The notes below the pieces were generated by a model that saw only the letters and a program-made list of their open reading frames with translations, did no database searches and was not told where the DNA came from. Shown piece by piece: positions 10,032-18,435 of a stretch of 64,000 nucleotides of DNA. Where the stretch lies: positions 1 to 64,000 of the forward strand of contig JANRIQ010000002.1 in NCBI GenBank assembly GCA_033764775.1, read 5' to 3'. Position numbers and translations under genes: made by a program. The DNA comes from JAWXCE01 sp033764775. GTDB taxonomy: Bacteria > Pseudomonadota > Alphaproteobacteria > Rhizobiales > Rhodomicrobiaceae. Position 1 is the stretch's first letter, and the number at the start of each line of letters is the position of its first letter.

Positions 10032-10583
10032 TTACGCGTTGCCCGACAGGAAAGCGCCGAGACGGATCTTGATGGTTTCCGAAACAGTGCGCGCTGCACG
10101 GTTTTCAGCGTCCAATTTTGCGCGCTGGTCGGAGAACAGGTTGCGCCGCGTGGCGGTCGTGGTCACGTCGTCATACACTTTGTCATAGGCCGCGCGCCCG
10201 GCGGCTTTGCCTTCGAACACGGTTTTATTGTCAGCGAGCTTGATGAGTTTGAAGTCCACGTTGACTTCCACGATCTGCCCTTGGGCCGCGCCGGTGGAGG
10301 CAACCAGCGTATTGCGCAGCTCCTCTTTGACGATCATCTCCAAGCGATATTCCGCCTTCGCCCCGCTGTCGCCCGCCCCGCCCGTCGCCGCGAAGATCAG
10401 CTCGTTGCGGATTTTCTGCCCGACGCGGCCCGGGACGAGCGCAATGTCGACCGACTTCATGACGTCGCTAAGATTTGCGCCGCTGGCTGTGGGCCCATGC
10501 AAAGGTTGAAAACCGCAACCGCCGAGCACTGCGCCGATCACGATGGCGCCGCCGATCATGCGCGTGATTTTATGCAACGACAT
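10032..10583 (-). CDS. lptE: LPS-assembly lipoprotein LptE
   Basis: LptE is the outer-membrane lipoprotein that plugs the LptD barrel in lipopolysaccharide export. The product has 183 residues with a lipoprotein signal: a hydrophobic stretch MIGGAIVIGAVLGG, then lipobox GGC with the cysteine followed by GFQPLHG, the usual LptE beginning. The mature protein is alternating strand sequence ending in SETIKIRLGAFLSGNA. Its start overlaps the leuS end by 14 bases and holA follows, which supports the assignment, since LptE diverges fast. Confidence 0.92.
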   Translation of the reverse strand: MSLHKITRMIGGAIVIGAVLGGCGFQPLHGPTASGANLSDVMKSVDIALVPGRVGQKIRNELIFAATGGAGDSGAKAEYRLEMIVKEELRNTLVASTGAAQGQIVEVNVDFKLIKLADNKTVFEGKAAGRAAYDKVYDDVTTTATRRNLFSDQRAKLDAENRAARTVSETIKIRLGAFLSGNA

Positions 10584-13170
10584 TGACGATCCTCTGCGGC
10601 ACCACGATCACCTTCTTCACCGGCCGGCCTTCGATCGCTTTCGCCACGCTCGCCAGCTTCAGGGCTTCAGCCTCGATCGCCGCCTTGGTGGCGTCCCGCG
10701 CGATAATAAGCTCGTCACGGCGTTTTCCATTCACTTGTACGGCCATCGTCACTGTATCGTCAACGAGCAAGGCCTGATCGGCCTCCGGCCACGGCGCGTT
10801 TGCGAGCAAGGTGTTGTAGCCGAGACGCGACCAGCATTCTTCACCCAAATGCGGCATGAATGGGTTGATGATGTGAGTCAGGAACTCCGCCGCCTCGCGT
10901 AGGGCGAAGGCGAGGCTCGCGTCGCCCTTGCCTTGCAAAGCGGGGCTGAAGGCGTTGGCGAACTCGTAGGCCGCCGCGATGGCGCGGTTGAAGCCGAGGC
11001 TGTCCAGAGCGCGGCTGACCTTGTCCAGCGCGCGGTGGGCGGCGCGGCGCAGCTCCATCGCCTCCGCGCTAAACTCCGCCGGTTTCGGCGCGCCTGGCTT
11101 CGCCCCCTTCTCCGCCGCGTCGTCCACGATGCGCCAGACGCGCTGAATGAAGCGCCAGGCGCCTTGCGCGCCGTCGTCCGTCCACAGCACGTCGCGTTCC
11201 GGCGGGCTGTCGGAAAGCACGAACCAGCGGGCTGTGTCCGCGCCGTAGTGCGCCTTGAAGGCGTCCGGATCGACGACGTTTTTCTTCGACTTCGACATCT
11301 TCTCCGCCGGGCCGATCTCGACCGGCCGTCCGTCGAGCGTCAGCGCGCGCCGCGTTGGCCCGTCGCCTTCGATGCGCACGTCGTCGGGGCTAACCCACTT
11401 ACCCGCTCCGTCGCGGTACGTTTCGTGAATGACCATACCTTGCGTGAACAGTCCGGCGAACGGTTCGGCGAGGTTCAGGTGCCCGCAGTCGCGCATCGCC
11501 CGGGTGAAGAAGCGCGAATAGAGCAGGTGCAGGATCGCATGCTCGATGCCGCCGATATATTGATCGACCGGTAGCCAGTAGTCGCACGCCTCGGGGTCAA
11601 CCGGACGCGCATCCTCCTCCGGCGAGCAGAAGCGGGCGAAGTACCACGACGAGTCCACGAACGTGTCGAGCGTGTCCGTTTCGCGCTGGGCCGCGCCGCC
11701 GCATTGGGGACATTTCACATGCTTCCACGTGGGGTGGCGGTCGAGCGGGTTGCCGGGCGCGCTGAAATCCACGTCTTCCGGCAGGCGCACGGGCAGATCC
11801 GCGTCGGGCGTGGGCACAACGCCGCACGCCGGGCAGCGGATGATCGGGATCGGGCAACCCCAATAGCGCTGGCGGGAGACGCCCCAATCGCGCAGGCGAT
11901 AGTTCGTTTCGCGCTTGCCGACCCCTTTCGCTTCGAGCCGGCGGATGACCTCCGCCTTCGCCGCCTCCACGCTCATGCCGTCGAGGAACGATGAGTTCGC
12001 CAGCCGCCCGTCGCCGGTGTACGCCTCCGTCTTCACCTTGAACGCCTTGGCGTCCTCGCCTTCGGGAATGACGACCGGCTTCACCTTCAGCTTGTATTTG
12101 TTGGCGAAGTCGAGGTCGCGCTGATCGTGCGCGGGGCAGCCGAAGATCGCGCCCGTCCCGTACTCCATGAGGATGAAGTTGGCGACATAGACCGGCAGCT
12201 TCGTCTGCGCGCGGAACGGGTGCGCGGCCTTCAAACCGGTATCGAAGCCGCGCTTCTCCGCCGTGTCGATCTCCTCCTGGCTGACGCCCATGCGGGCGCA
12301 TTCAGCGATGAACTCGCGCAAGCCCTTGTTCTTCTTGGCGAGCGCGGCGGCGAGCGGATGCTGCGGCGAGATGGCGAGAAAGCTCGCGCCGAAAATCGTG
12401 TCTGGCCGGGTCGTGTAAATCTCAAGCTCGGTGTGAGCCTTGGGCAGCGCCTCGCCTTCGAGCCTGAAGCGCAGCCGCGCGCCCTCCGACTTGCCGATCC
12501 AGTTGCGCTGCATAAGCCGCACTTTCTCCGGCCAGCGGTTAAGCGTGTCGAGGCCCGCGAGCAAGTCCTCTGCGTAATCCGTGATGCGGAAGAACCATTG
12601 CTCCAGGTCGCGCTGCTCTACGAGCGCGCCGGAACGCCAGCCGCGCCCGTCGATGACCTGCTCGTTGGCGAGCACAGTGTTGTCCACCGGGTCCCAGTTC
12701 ACACGCGACTTTTTGCGGTAAACGAGTCCCTTTTCGTAGAAGTCGAGGAACAGCCGCTGCTGCTGCTTGTAATAGCTCTCGTCGCAGGTGGCGAGTTCTC
12801 GACTCCAGTCGAGCGACAGGCCAAGGCTCTGAAGTTGCGCGCGCATGGCGGCGATGTTGTCGTACGTCCAGCCCTTTGGGCTGACGCCGCGCTCGATCGC
12901 CGCGTTCTCGGCCGGAAGCCCGAAGGCGTCCCAGCCCATCGGGTGCAGCACGTTGAAGCCGCGCGCGCGTTTGTAGCGCGCGACCACGTCGCCCATCGTG
13001 TAGTTGCGCACATGGCCCATATGGACGCGGCCGGAGGGATACGGGAACATCTCCAGCACGTAGTATTTCGGCTTGGCCGGATCGCGGCGCGTCTTGAAGG
13101 TTTTCTGTTCGCGCCAGACGGACTGCCAGTGGCGTTCGCGGTCGGGGGCGTTGTAGCGTTCTGCGGCCAT
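10570..13170 (-). CDS. leuS: Leucyl-tRNA synthetase
   Basis: LeuRS charges tRNA-Leu. The product has 866 residues from the ATG at 13170 (MAAERYNAPDRERHWQ); a longer frame exists but family proteins start here. Class I signatures are present: HMGH of the HIGH motif at about 50-53 within FPYPSGRVHMGHVRNYTMGD, and EKMSKSKKNVVDP near residue 625. The CP1 editing domain has TTRPDTIFGASF and GTGAIFGCPAHDQRD. CPxCG-type zinc-binding pairs are present around IRCPACGVVP. It leads leuS-lptE-holA and is divergent from the yggS gene. Confidence 0.98.
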   Translation of the reverse strand: MAAERYNAPDRERHWQSVWREQKTFKTRRDPAKPKYYVLEMFPYPSGRVHMGHVRNYTMGDVVARYKRARGFNVLHPMGWDAFGLPAENAAIERGVSPKGWTYDNIAAMRAQLQSLGLSLDWSRELATCDESYYKQQQRLFLDFYEKGLVYRKKSRVNWDPVDNTVLANEQVIDGRGWRSGALVEQRDLEQWFFRITDYAEDLLAGLDTLNRWPEKVRLMQRNWIGKSEGARLRFRLEGEALPKAHTELEIYTTRPDTIFGASFLAISPQHPLAAALAKKNKGLREFIAECARMGVSQEEIDTAEKRGFDTGLKAAHPFRAQTKLPVYVANFILMEYGTGAIFGCPAHDQRDLDFANKYKLKVKPVVIPEGEDAKAFKVKTEAYTGDGRLANSSFLDGMSVEAAKAEVIRRLEAKGVGKRETNYRLRDWGVSRQRYWGCPIPIIRCPACGVVPTPDADLPVRLPEDVDFSAPGNPLDRHPTWKHVKCPQCGGAAQRETDTLDTFVDSSWYFARFCSPEEDARPVDPEACDYWLPVDQYIGGIEHAILHLLYSRFFTRAMRDCGHLNLAEPFAGLFTQGMVIHETYRDGAGKWVSPDDVRIEGDGPTRRALTLDGRPVEIGPAEKMSKSKKNVVDPDAFKAHYGADTARWFVLSDSPPERDVLWTDDGAQGAWRFIQRVWRIVDDAAEKGAKPGAPKPAEFSAEAMELRRAAHRALDKVSRALDSLGFNRAIAAAYEFANAFSPALQGKGDASLAFALREAAEFLTHIINPFMPHLGEECWSRLGYNTLLANAPWPEADQALLVDDTVTMAVQVNGKRRDELIIARDATKAAIEAEALKLASVAKAIEGRPVKKVIVVPQRIVNVVA

Positions 13171-13249
13171 GGGTGATCTTCGGGTTGTGTTGCGGGCATA
13201 GAGCGGCGAAAAGCATTCAGCGTCAAGCATGGCGGCGGAGATTTGCGAC

Positions 13250-13909
13250 ATGACGGCGAGTTATGCGGCGGTGAGGTCGGCGGTGGAGGCGGCGGCGGTC
13301 GCGGCTGGCCGGTCGCCCCATAGCGCGCGGCTGATCGCCGTCACCAAGACCTACGAGGCGGACGCCATCTTGCCGGTGATCGAGGCCGGGCAGCAATTGT
13401 TCGGCGAAAACCGCGTGCAGGAGGCGATGCGCAAGTGGCCGCCCTTGCGTGAGCGCTTCCCCGACATCGAACTGCATCTCATCGGGCCGCTGCAATCCAA
13501 TAAGGCGAGGGAGGCGGTGGCGCTGTTCGACGTGATCCACACTGTTGATCGGCCCAAGATCGCGGAGGCGCTGGCCGCCGAGATGGCGCGGCAGGGGCGC
13601 ACGCCGCGCCTGCTCGTGCAGGTGAACACGGGCGAGGAGCCGCAAAAGGCGGGCGTCGCGCCGGGCGAGGCGGAGGCGTTTGTGGCTCAGTGCCGCGTGC
13701 TCGGTTTGAACATCGATGGGTTGATGTGCATCCCGCCGGTCGAGGACGACCCCGCGCCCCACTTCCGGCTGCTGGCAGATTTGCGCGCCCGCCTCGGCCT
13801 CGCAGCATTAAGCATGGGCATGAGCGCGGATTTCCCGGCGGCCATCGCGGCGGGGGCGACCTATGTGCGCGTCGGCTCGGCGATTTTCGGCGCACGGCCG
13901 CCCGCGTAA
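13250..13909 (+). CDS. YggS family pyridoxal phosphate-binding protein (PLPBP)
   Basis: YggS/PROSC proteins bind PLP in a TIM barrel and help balance vitamin B6; no catalysis is established. The product has 219 residues from the ATG at 13250. The PLP lysine is in AVTKTY (about K33), followed by FGENRVQEA, LHLIGPLQSNKA, VQVNTGEEPQKAG and a C-terminal GSAIFGAR. A GGAG lies 9 bases before this ATG; an in-frame ATG at 13229 has no ribosome site. It is transcribed divergently from leuS. Confidence 0.93.
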   Translation: MTASYAAVRSAVEAAAVAAGRSPHSARLIAVTKTYEADAILPVIEAGQQLFGENRVQEAMRKWPPLRERFPDIELHLIGPLQSNKAREAVALFDVIHTVDRPKIAEALAAEMARQGRTPRLLVQVNTGEEPQKAGVAPGEAEAFVAQCRVLGLNIDGLMCIPPVEDDPAPHFRLLADLRARLGLAALSMGMSADFPAAIAAGATYVRVGSAIFGARPPA

Positions 13910-13963
13910 CGCCGCGTTATAGAGGCGCGAAGTCTTTGCAACGGTCGTCATTGGAGAGTGAGC

Positions 13964-14443
13964 ATGTTTCGCAGGATTTGGGCGTTTATTGTCGGGGCGT
14001 TCTTCGGTCTCGTTGCAGGCGTGCTCGCCGGCTTCATCGCATACCCTTACGTCTTCGCGCCGCCGACCGCGACAGAGACGCTTTCCGGCGAACAGGGCGC
14101 GCGGATCGCGAAAGGCTCCTTTATCCACGCGGACCCTAGCGACCCCGTGCACTGGGGCAAAGGCGAGGTGACGGTCTACGACCGCGAAGTGTTTCTGGAG
14201 CCGTCGTTCGAGGTCGGCCCGGGCCCGGCGTTTTACGTTTATCTGGTTAAGCAGTCGGGCATCCGCACCAACGAGGCGTTCAAGGCGGCCGAGACGGTCG
14301 AGCTGGGCAAGATCAAGAGTTTCAGCGGAAGCCAGCGTTACGCCATCCCAGCGGGCGTGAACCCAGCGGACTACAAGAGCGTGGTCGTGTGGTGCAAGCA
14401 GTTCGGGGTGCTCATTTCACCGGCGGATGTGTCCCGGCCATAG
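13964..14443 (+). CDS. DM13 domain protein, membrane-anchored
   Basis: A 159-residue protein with an N-terminal membrane segment (about residues 5-28, IWAFIVGAFFGLVAGVLAGFIAYPYV) and an exported C-terminal domain. That domain has the DM13 pattern: GKGEVTVYD, GPGPAFYVYLV, ELGKIKSFSGSQRYAIP and YKSVVVWCKQFGVLISPA. DM13 is a cytochrome- or DOMON-like beta fold found in extracytoplasmic proteins; its ligand here is unknown. GGAG is seven bases before the ATG. Its 3' end overlaps the opposite arsR-type gene by 32 bases. Confidence 0.85.
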   Translation: MFRRIWAFIVGAFFGLVAGVLAGFIAYPYVFAPPTATETLSGEQGARIAKGSFIHADPSDPVHWGKGEVTVYDREVFLEPSFEVGPGPAFYVYLVKQSGIRTNEAFKAAETVELGKIKSFSGSQRYAIPAGVNPADYKSVVVWCKQFGVLISPADVSRP

Positions 14444-14771
14444 GCGCGGCGTTCGGGCAGCCCTTCGCGGCGGCGGCGAGCACGGCGTCGAGCAGGCCCG
14501 GGAAGCGCGCGTCTAGCTCCTCCCGGCGCACGCTGTTCATGTAGTAGATGCCGGATTTGCGCGTGCGGATGACCCCCGCCTCGCGCAGGATGCGGAAGTG
14601 GTAGGACTGCGTGGACTTGGCGAGATCGAGACCGCAGGAGGCCGCCGAGCACGCCAGCTCCACGCCTTTCTCTAGGCTTTCGACAATTTTGAGCCGGATC
14701 GGATCCCCGAGCGCATAGAGCACGCGCTCCAGCCTGATTTCAGACGCCGGCGGGTGATTAAAACACATCAT
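14412..14771 (-). CDS. ArsR-family winged-helix repressor
   Basis: A 119-residue DNA-binding protein of the ArsR/SmtB fold. ALGDPIRLKIVESLEKG is the usual first helix pair, LDLAKSTQSYHFRILREAGVIRTRKSGIYYMNSVR is the recognition helix plus wing. The recognition helix reads STQSYHFRIL, where many ArsR proteins have S.HL..L. There are cysteines (CSAASCG, and one near the C-terminus) but no classic CVC metal site, so the signal is unknown. It is divergent from an SDR gene, with a palindrome in the shared promoter region. Two adjacent ATGs (14771 and 14768) could serve as start. Confidence 0.9.
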   Translation of the reverse strand: MMCFNHPPASEIRLERVLYALGDPIRLKIVESLEKGVELACSAASCGLDLAKSTQSYHFRILREAGVIRTRKSGIYYMNSVRREELDARFPGLLDAVLAAAAKGCPNAAPMAGTHPPVK

Positions 14772-14808
14772 GGGCCTAACGTGGCCTAAGCGAAGCAAAA
14801 ATACAACA

Positions 14809-14825
14809 GTTCAATAATCTTGAAC
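14809..14825. promoter_or_regulatory. Probable ArsR-type operator
   Basis: GTTCAATAATCTTGAAC is a perfect 6+6 inverted repeat (GTTCAA / TTGAAC) with a 5-base spacer, in the 101-base gap between the repressor and the SDR. Its right half contains the probable -35 box of the SDR promoter, so a bound repressor would block polymerase. Size and spacing suit a small winged-helix dimer. Confidence 0.7.
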
Positions 14826-14847
14826 CATGGGGACGCCGGCGTATATG
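14820..14847 (+). promoter_or_regulatory. Probable sigma-70 promoter of the SDR gene
   Basis: TTGAAC (14820-14825), a 16-base spacer and TATATG (14842-14847) lie 26 bases before the SDR start. Each hexamer differs from consensus at two positions or fewer (TTGACA, TATAAT). The -35 box is half of the palindromic operator. Confidence 0.55.
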
Positions 14848-14872
14848 CTCGGCATAGCAACAGGAGAACAAC

Positions 14873-15622
14873 ATGTCGCATCATCAGAAACTTTCCGGAA
14901 AAGTCGCGCTCGTCACGGGCGGAAGCAGGGGCATAGGCGCGGCCATCGCCAAACGGCTCGCCGCCGACGGCGCCAAGGTCGCCATCACCTATTCCGCGTC
15001 GCCCGACGCCGCGAACGCGGTTGTCGCTGAGATCAAGTCGAAGGGCGGCGAGGCGGTGGCGTTCAAAGCCAATGCGGCGAATGCGAGCGAAGCCGCAGGG
15101 GCCGTTGCGCAGGCCGCGCAGCATTTCGGCCGTTTGGATATCCTCGTCAACAACGCGGGCGTCTGGGACGTGAAGCCCGTCGCCGAGGTGACGGACGCCG
15201 ACTACGATCGCCTCTTTGACGTCAACGTCCGGGCCGTGTTCGCCGCCGTCCGCGAGGCCTCCAAACATCTGGGCGACGGCGGGCGCATCATCACCATCGG
15301 CTCGGTCAACGGCGACCGCGTGCCCTACAGCGGCGGCGCGCTCTACGGCGCCACGAAATTCGCGGTGCAGGGCTTTACGCGCGGCTGGGCGCGCGAGTTC
15401 GGGCCGAAGGGCGTCACCGTGAACGTCGTGCAGCCCGGCCCCATCGACACCGACATGAACCCGGCCTCCGGCGACTTCGCCTCAGCGCTCATTCCGGCGC
15501 TCGCCATCCCGCGCTACGGCAAGACGCAAGAGGTCGCGGATTTGGTCGCGTTTGTCGCCAGCCCGGAGGCGTCCTACATCACCGGCGCGGCGCTGAACGT
15601 GGACGGCGGCTTCGAGGCCTAA
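14873..15622 (+). CDS. Short-chain dehydrogenase/reductase (SDR)
   Basis: A classical SDR of 249 residues, an NAD(P)H-dependent oxidoreductase. The cofactor site is TGGSRGIG (15-22), then NNAG, and the catalytic set S144, Y158 and K162 (in SVNG and LYGATK). It ends ITGAALNVDGGFEA, as in 3-oxoacyl-ACP-reductase-like enzymes. The substrate cannot be named. AGGAG precedes the ATG. It is divergent from an ArsR-type repressor, so it is probably inducible, as for SDRs that handle quinones or electrophiles; that comparison is inference. Confidence 0.92.
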   Translation: MSHHQKLSGKVALVTGGSRGIGAAIAKRLAADGAKVAITYSASPDAANAVVAEIKSKGGEAVAFKANAANASEAAGAVAQAAQHFGRLDILVNNAGVWDVKPVAEVTDADYDRLFDVNVRAVFAAVREASKHLGDGGRIITIGSVNGDRVPYSGGALYGATKFAVQGFTRGWAREFGPKGVTVNVVQPGPIDTDMNPASGDFASALIPALAIPRYGKTQEVADLVAFVASPEASYITGAALNVDGGFEA

Positions 15623-15821
15623 AGCTTACGCTCGCGACGGACGTTTCCGGCCCCGTTTGAACGAAACGCCGGAAGCGCGCCCTATACAGCGCAATCCTAG
15701 AAGTCGCGCGGACGACACTGTCGCCCCCGCCGAGAAACCCTGTGGACGCTGCGGCGGCTTCATGGCTTTGCCGTCTCGCCTGGCGGATACTTTGTTTTGA
15801 TTCGCACATCAGGGGGCGCGC

Positions 15822-16577
15822 ATGAGCGGAGCGACGCAATACACGGTCGATATGTGGTGGACAGACCTGAACGACGTCGAGTTCGGGCTGTTCCGGCAAT
15901 CGCGGCACCGGGCCAAGTCGCGCCAGTTCACGGCGGACTCCGACGTGATCGGCGAGGTGAAGGCGAACGGCGAGCGCACCGGGCTGCTTTCGTATCGCGA
16001 GGCGTTGTGGAAGACCGACAACCCGGCCGACCGCCGCCTCGTCATCAAGCTGTTCTCGCCATCCATGACCTGGCGCGGCACGATGGATTTGCTCATCGGG
16101 CGCAGCTTGCAGCTTTCCTTCGGGGCGGGCGGCTTCCCGGTCACGGCGTTCTCGGTGAACGTCTCAGGCCATGAGCAAATCATCGACGTGGAGCGCTCGG
16201 CCCGCAAATGGCCGCTGATGCCGGAGAAGTTCTCGTTCTTCATCCTGGAAGACAATAAGCCGCGCCTTTATCGCCTGCGGCGAGACTGGATCGAGTTCGG
16301 CGCCGACTACACGCTCTACGACCAGACAGGCGCGCGCATCGGACACCTGAATGGCCGCGTCATCGACATCGGCGGCCGCTGGGACGTGGAGATCGACAAG
16401 CGGCACGACACCCCGCGCCTGAACACGGTGCTGCAACTGTTCTGCGGAATGCTCCGGTATAACCGGCGCGCCAAACGGCATGTGGAGGACCTCGTCCAGC
16501 AAGTGCGCAACGGCGCCGCGCCCGCCCTCGACGCCCACGAGGTCGATCTTTATCTCAATCCGCGCCGCCCGCGCTGA
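15822..16577 (+). CDS. Uncharacterised protein (251 aa)
   Basis: A soluble protein without signal peptide or membrane segment. Visible features are MWWTDLNDVEFGLFRQSRHRAKSRQF near the N-terminus, a middle strand-rich region (TMDLLIGRSLQLSFGAGGFPV) and DQTGARIGHLNGRVIDIGGRWDVEIDK. The last could be the repeated strand pattern of a tubby/LURP-one-like fold, but I cannot confirm this. The C-terminal third is basic and helical. It stands alone after a gap of about 200 bases in which I see no gene. Its 3' end overlaps the L,D-transpeptidase gene by 28 bases. Confidence 0.75.
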   Translation: MSGATQYTVDMWWTDLNDVEFGLFRQSRHRAKSRQFTADSDVIGEVKANGERTGLLSYREALWKTDNPADRRLVIKLFSPSMTWRGTMDLLIGRSLQLSFGAGGFPVTAFSVNVSGHEQIIDVERSARKWPLMPEKFSFFILEDNKPRLYRLRRDWIEFGADYTLYDQTGARIGHLNGRVIDIGGRWDVEIDKRHDTPRLNTVLQLFCGMLRYNRRAKRHVEDLVQQVRNGAAPALDAHEVDLYLNPRRPR

Positions 16578-17116
16578 ACACAGCCGCCGACCACGAGCCG
16601 CGCTCCCGGCCGCAGGGCGCGCAACACGCGCTGCATATCCGGCAAGGCCAGCGCGACGCAGCCCGCCGTCGGCTTTAAACCCCGGCGCGCCACATGCATG
16701 AAAATCGCGCTGCCGCGCATCCGCCGCCGACGCGTCACGTTGTAATCGAGTATGACGACAACGTCATACAGGCCGTCTTTTCGCCAAAGGCGTTCATGCG
16801 AAGCGGGGTAAGGCAAAACGACTCGCCGGTTGTAGTTCCGGTCGCCGGGGGCGTCGCACCAGCCGTCCCGTGCTCGGATGGGCGTGAAGGGCAGCGCGCT
16901 TTTCGGTCGCATGAGGCGGTCCGGCCGGTACAGGCCGCGCAGGATGCGGAAGCAGCCCGCCGGCGTCGCGCCGTCCCCTTCGCGCTTGTCGCGCCTCACG
17001 CCCGCTCGCCCAAGAGCGCATGGCGCCGACACGTTCCCCGCGACGATGCGCCCGCTTTGCGCGCTCGCCGAACGGGAGAAGACCGCCACACGCGAACTAC
17101 GCTTTGCGCTCGCCAT
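16550..17116 (-). CDS. L,D-transpeptidase (YkuD) family protein
   Basis: A 188-residue protein of the YkuD fold, which makes 3-3 peptidoglycan cross-links or attaches proteins to peptidoglycan. The motif HVARRGLKPTAGCVALALPDM carries the conserved histidine and the catalytic cysteine (about C153), here in TAGCVAL instead of the usual S.GC.R. GDGATPAGCFRI and the WCDAPGDRNYNR region also fit. No clear signal peptide is present, as in many short alphaproteobacterial homologues. ATG 17116 is preferred; an in-frame GTG at 17131 is possible. It is divergent from the response regulator. Confidence 0.85.
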   Translation of the reverse strand: MASAKRSSRVAVFSRSASAQSGRIVAGNVSAPCALGRAGVRRDKREGDGATPAGCFRILRGLYRPDRLMRPKSALPFTPIRARDGWCDAPGDRNYNRRVVLPYPASHERLWRKDGLYDVVVILDYNVTRRRRMRGSAIFMHVARRGLKPTAGCVALALPDMQRVLRALRPGARLVVGGCVQRGRRGLR

Positions 17117-17183
17117 TGCCTCACGCTCCACAGTTGCTTAAATCTGAGCGACTTGACGACATAACACGGCGGGAGCTTTTTCC

Positions 17184-17867
17184 ATGAGCATGGCGCGAAA
17201 AATTCTCATCATCGACGACGATGACGACTTGCGCGGATCGCTTGCGGAACAGCTTGGCCTTTATGAGGAGTTCGACGTGTCCATGGCGGCGAACGCCGGC
17301 GATGGGATCGCGGCGGCGAAGGCCGAGGTCGATCTCGTGTTGCTCGATCTCGGGCTGCCCGACATGGACGGCCGCGAAGCTTGCAAGCTCATGCGCAAGC
17401 AGGGCGTCAAGGTGCCCGTCATCATGCTGACGGGTCAGTCGGCCGACTCGGATGAAATTTTGGGCCTTGAGTCCGGCGCGAACGACTATGTGACGAAACC
17501 GTTCAAATTCGCCGTGCTGCTCGCCCGCATTCGCACGCAACTTCGCCAACATGAACAGAGCGAGGACGCCGTGTTCGCCATCGGCGAGTTCAGCTTCCGC
17601 CCCGCCGCCAAGCTTCTCGTCAATCAGAAAGGCGGCAAAATCAGGCTTACCGAGAAAGAAACGTCCATCCTCAAATATCTGTATCGCGCTGGGGAGAAGG
17701 TCGTCTCCCGCGATGTGCTGCTGCATGAGGTGTGGGGTTACAACGCCGGCGTGACGACCCACACCCTTGAGACCCACATCTATCGTCTCCGCCAGAAAAT
17801 CGAGAAAGACCCGTCGAACGCGGAACTCCTGGTGACGGAGACCGGCGGATACAAACTCGTGCCCTGA
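17184..17867 (+). CDS. OmpR/PhoB-type response regulator (orphan)
   Basis: A two-domain regulator of 227 residues. The receiver domain has the acidic pocket DDDDD (11-15), the phospho-acceptor D55 in LVLLDLGLPDMDG, T in MLTGQ, and K in YVTKPF. A winged-helix domain follows (LTEKETSILKYLYRAGEKVVSRDVLLHEVWGYN, then THTLETHIYRLRQKIE) and binds DNA. No histidine kinase is adjacent, so its partner is elsewhere. The next gene, 91 bases downstream, encodes a cyclic-nucleotide-type domain. Target genes are unknown; some related alphaproteobacterial regulators control the envelope, and the divergent L,D-transpeptidase would suit that. Confidence 0.93.
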   Translation: MSMARKILIIDDDDDLRGSLAEQLGLYEEFDVSMAANAGDGIAAAKAEVDLVLLDLGLPDMDGREACKLMRKQGVKVPVIMLTGQSADSDEILGLESGANDYVTKPFKFAVLLARIRTQLRQHEQSEDAVFAIGEFSFRPAAKLLVNQKGGKIRLTEKETSILKYLYRAGEKVVSRDVLLHEVWGYNAGVTTHTLETHIYRLRQKIEKDPSNAELLVTETGGYKLVP

Positions 17868-17958
17868 AAACGCGCTTCAGCGCTTGCCCGCCCCGCGCGA
17901 CTCACTCGATACTCAGCGAAGTTGGTGCTGCGTTGAGAAAGTTTGAGCGAGGCGTGGC

Positions 17959-18435
17959 ATGGCGATGGATACGACGACGGAGCTTCTGGCGCAGGTTCCG
18001 ATCTTTCAAGGTTTAACGCAGGCTCAGATCGGCGCGATCGCCGCAGCCGGCAAAAAGTGTTTTTTCGAGGCTGGGGAAACCATCATCAGGTCCGGCGAAG
18101 ATGGGTCGGCGGCCTATCTGATTCTGTCAGGCCGGGCGCGCGTGAGCGAACCGGTCGACCCCGCCGCCGACGTGAACCTCTTGCCGGGATCGTTCACCGG
18201 CGAGTTGGCCATGCTCGTCGAGATGACCTACTCCACCACCGTCGTCGCCAGCGAGCGCATCCGCGCGCTGTCCATTCAGCGGTCCGCGCTGCTGCCGGTG
18301 ATGGAGGCAGACCCGACAATCGCCCGGCATTTCTCCGACAAGCTCATGCAACGGCTGCTCGATCTGGCCGAGGAGCTTCGTCAGGTGGATGCGCAATTCG
18401 CCGCCATTGAGGCCGCGTTCGAGGACGCAGCTTAA
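17959..18435 (+). CDS. Stand-alone cyclic nucleotide-binding-type domain protein
   Basis: A 158-residue protein consisting of one CNB beta-roll (residues about 10-125) plus a C-terminal helix (FSDKLMQRLLDLAEELRQVDAQF). There is no HTH, so it is not a Crp/Fnr regulator. In the phosphate cassette it reads GSFTGELAMLVEMTYSTTVVAS: the GE pair is kept (G81, E82) but the arginine expected near residue 90 is replaced by Thr/Tyr. It may thus not bind cAMP or cGMP in the standard way. GAGG lies before the ATG. It follows the response regulator and meets the phosphatase gene tail to tail. Confidence 0.88.
   Translation: MAMDTTTELLAQVPIFQGLTQAQIGAIAAAGKKCFFEAGETIIRSGEDGSAAYLILSGRARVSEPVDPAADVNLLPGSFTGELAMLVEMTYSTTVVASERIRALSIQRSALLPVMEADPTIARHFSDKLMQRLLDLAEELRQVDAQFAAIEAAFEDAA

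Noticed and set aside
12127..13176. Plus-strand open frame opposite leuS
   Set aside because: Shadow of LeuRS, whose motifs are intact on the other strand.
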